A stretch of 6,152 nt of DNA from Clostridiales bacterium. Lineage in GTDB: Bacteria > Bacillota > Clostridia > Christensenellales > UBA1242. Below the pieces are notes generated by a model. The model saw only the letters and a list, made by a program, of their open reading frames with translations, did not search any database and was not told the DNA's origin. Of this stretch, positions 4,809 to 6,152 are shown piece by piece. The position numbers and the translations under genes are program-made. How positions within the stretch are numbered: the first letter of the stretch is position 1; every line of letters begins with the position of its first letter. The stretch is from assembly GCA_003453435.1 (NCBI GenBank), contig DMLH01000070.1, positions 1 to 6,152 of the forward strand. The letters run 5' to 3'.

Positions 4809-6152
4809 TTATTTCTTTTCTAAATTTAAGGATTCTGCGAATCTATTTGCTTCACTTTCTACATGGTTAGGTGTTTTTGTTTTTCTGAATGTATCATAAT
4901 AGTTATTTATTGTTTCGATATGACTTTTATTTATCCACTTTTCTATGTTTCTCTTTATATGGTCATCTACGCGGTTAATGCTTTCTGGCTCATATTTATG
5001 AATAACTAATCTCTTTTCATTAGAAGGTTTATAGTTAATGCTTGTTTTTGGTTGAACTGTTGGATATATTGGATCAACTTCTCCAATTTTATAAATCTTT
5101 GGCGTTGTCACTTTATTATTCGTATATAATCTGCTATATCTAAAACTTCCGCTATTAATTATGACAACATCTTTTGTTTTTCTAGCATTATTTTTATTTA
5201 AATAATTCTTTCTTTCTTGTGTTGTATATTCGTTTGATTCGCCAGTATTGCTTGCTGCATTATTAACCAAAACTATATCTGGTGGCTCCACTGTTCTATT
5301 TAATTTTGCAGAAATGTCACTAGAAAATTTAGCAAGTGATGGTGTGTAATAAGCATAAACAACTTTTTTGTCACCATTTGCAGTGTCAATTTTGAATATG
5401 CTTGGCGCATTAATTATGTGATTGCAGGTAACATTTTTATTGTTTACACCCAAAAGTTTGCAGAACACGTTTCCAATCAAATAATCATTTGGTAATCTCA
5501 AATCAATGTATGCAAGTGGATATTTTGCATTTATTAATTTTCTGTCATCTTCATTTGAAATATCTAAAATTTTATGTTCTAGTCTTAACTTTTTAACCAA
5601 CGCTTCTTTAATCTTCTTTGCATCATACTTTTTGGTTTCTGGTAAAACTTCATCAAGTTCATCTAATGCATTCTTGTCTTTTTTTAGTTTTTTCACAAAG
5701 TCTTCATAAGCTTTGTTTAAAACTTTTTGATTATCTTGATTAACTTGACTGTTTTGAATAGCCAGTTTTCTTGTTCTCATCTCTTCTTTATTGTAAGGTT
5801 CATAAGCTTGAGTTTCTTCTAATTGAGATGTTTGAATTGCATAATTTGCAAGTCCTTTGGTTGTATTTTTACCTTTACTGTAACGGCCTAATGCCCTGTC
5901 TTTCTCAACATTCATTATGCCTTCTTCCATTTTTCCATAATTAATGGCTACTATCTTATCCGCAACAGGTTTTAATATCTCACAAAGTTGTTGAATTTCA
6001 GCAAAAGTTTCAGCACTATAATTTTTTTTCATGATATAACCTTTGTTGAAATCGTATAGTAAATCTCCATTTAAAACAATAGATAAATTGTTTACATCTT
6101 TAACAGCACTAACAAGTTCTTTTAACTTTGTTTTAATTACAGTTCTAATTTC
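4809..6152 (-). CDS. Metallophosphoesterase-like protein with degenerate active site, N-terminus beyond the window
   Basis: The visible part is 447 residues. An ATG at 6032 would give 407, but the same frame stays open for 40 more codons to the edge, and those codons encode SIVLNGDLLYDF (visible 24-35). That resembles the GDxxD strand of calcineurin-like phosphoesterases, so the true start is probably outside. After it, EILKPVADKIVAINYGKMEE (58-77) matches the family pattern in which a helix and strand lead to GNHE, but here the motif is GKME. Further on, DIVLVNNAAS (292-301) sits where GHTH is expected, and VIINSGSFRYSRLY (330-343) resembles the strand that follows it. The metal-binding Asn and His residues thus appear lost. 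Residues about 81-200 form a long charged, helical insertion. The N-terminal DxH motif cannot be seen. The gene precedes a zinc-ribbon gene by 22 nt. Family assignment is from remembered pattern similarity and is moderate; the reading frame itself is secure. Confidence 0.75.
   Translation of the reverse strand, partial: EIRTVIKTKLKELVSAVKDVNNLSIVLNGDLLYDFNKGYIMKKNYSAETFAEIQQLCEILKPVADKIVAINYGKMEEGIMNVEKDRALGRYSKGKNTTKGLANYAIQTSQLEETQAYEPYNKEEMRTRKLAIQNSQVNQDNQKVLNKAYEDFVKKLKKDKNALDELDEVLPETKKYDAKKIKEALVKKLRLEHKILDISNEDDRKLINAKYPLAYIDLRLPNDYLIGNVFCKLLGVNNKNVTCNHIINAPSIFKIDTANGDKKVVYAYYTPSLAKFSSDISAKLNRTVEPPDIVLVNNAASNTGESNEYTTQERKNYLNKNNARKTKDVVIINSGSFRYSRLYTNNKVTTPKIYKIGEVDPIYPTVQPKTSINYKPSNEKRLVIHKYEPESINRVDDHIKRNIEKWINKSHIETINNYYDTFRKTKTPNHVESEANRFAESLNLEKK

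Noticed and set aside
5506..5709. 67-codon plus-strand frame rich in Ser and Phe
   Set aside because: It is the antisense shadow of the charged Lys/Glu/Asp helical region of the phosphoesterase-like gene.

Overview
The window looks like chromosomal DNA from a very AT-rich bacterium, most likely of the Bacillota/Clostridia type. The basis is the RpoB N-terminus, AAGGAG-type ribosome binding sites, AAA/AAT/ATA-rich codon use, and an rRNA uracil methyltransferase with a TRAM domain and Fe-S cysteines. Tryptophan is encoded by TGG, and TGA serves as a stop once (end of the esterase gene), so the standard bacterial code fits. I cannot name a genus.

Layout. (1) Positions 1-413, minus strand: the first 137 codons of rpoB (RNA polymerase beta), running off the left edge. 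(2) 414-645: a divergent intergenic region with a good extended -10 promoter for rpoB, a leader of about 125 nt, and several AT-rich dyads. (3) 646-2931, plus strand: an alpha/beta-hydrolase esterase followed 18 nt later by an RlmD/RlmCD-type 23S rRNA m5U methyltransferase, probably one transcript. (4) 2922-2961: one hairpin whose arms overlap the stop of the methyltransferase gene and lie at the stop of the next, convergent gene; it can terminate transcription in both directions. (5) 2945-4435, minus strand: a complete DEAD-box RNA helicase with a long basic tail. (6) 4472-4523: a compact punctuation site. A terminator dyad for the upstream unit overlaps the -10 box of a near-consensus promoter for the helicase. 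(7) 4526-6152, minus strand: an operon of a small zinc-ribbon protein and, upstream of it, a large protein whose reading frame stays open to the right edge. That protein resembles calcineurin-like metallophosphoesterases but seems to have lost the metal-binding GNHE and GHxH motifs.

Functionally, rpoB, the rRNA methyltransferase and the DEAD-box helicase are ordinary RNA-synthesis and ribosome/RNA-maintenance genes. The esterase is a metabolic gene of unknown substrate. The least understood part is the degenerate phosphoesterase plus zinc-ribbon pair at the right end. No tRNA, rRNA, CRISPR array, insertion sequence or attachment site was recognised.
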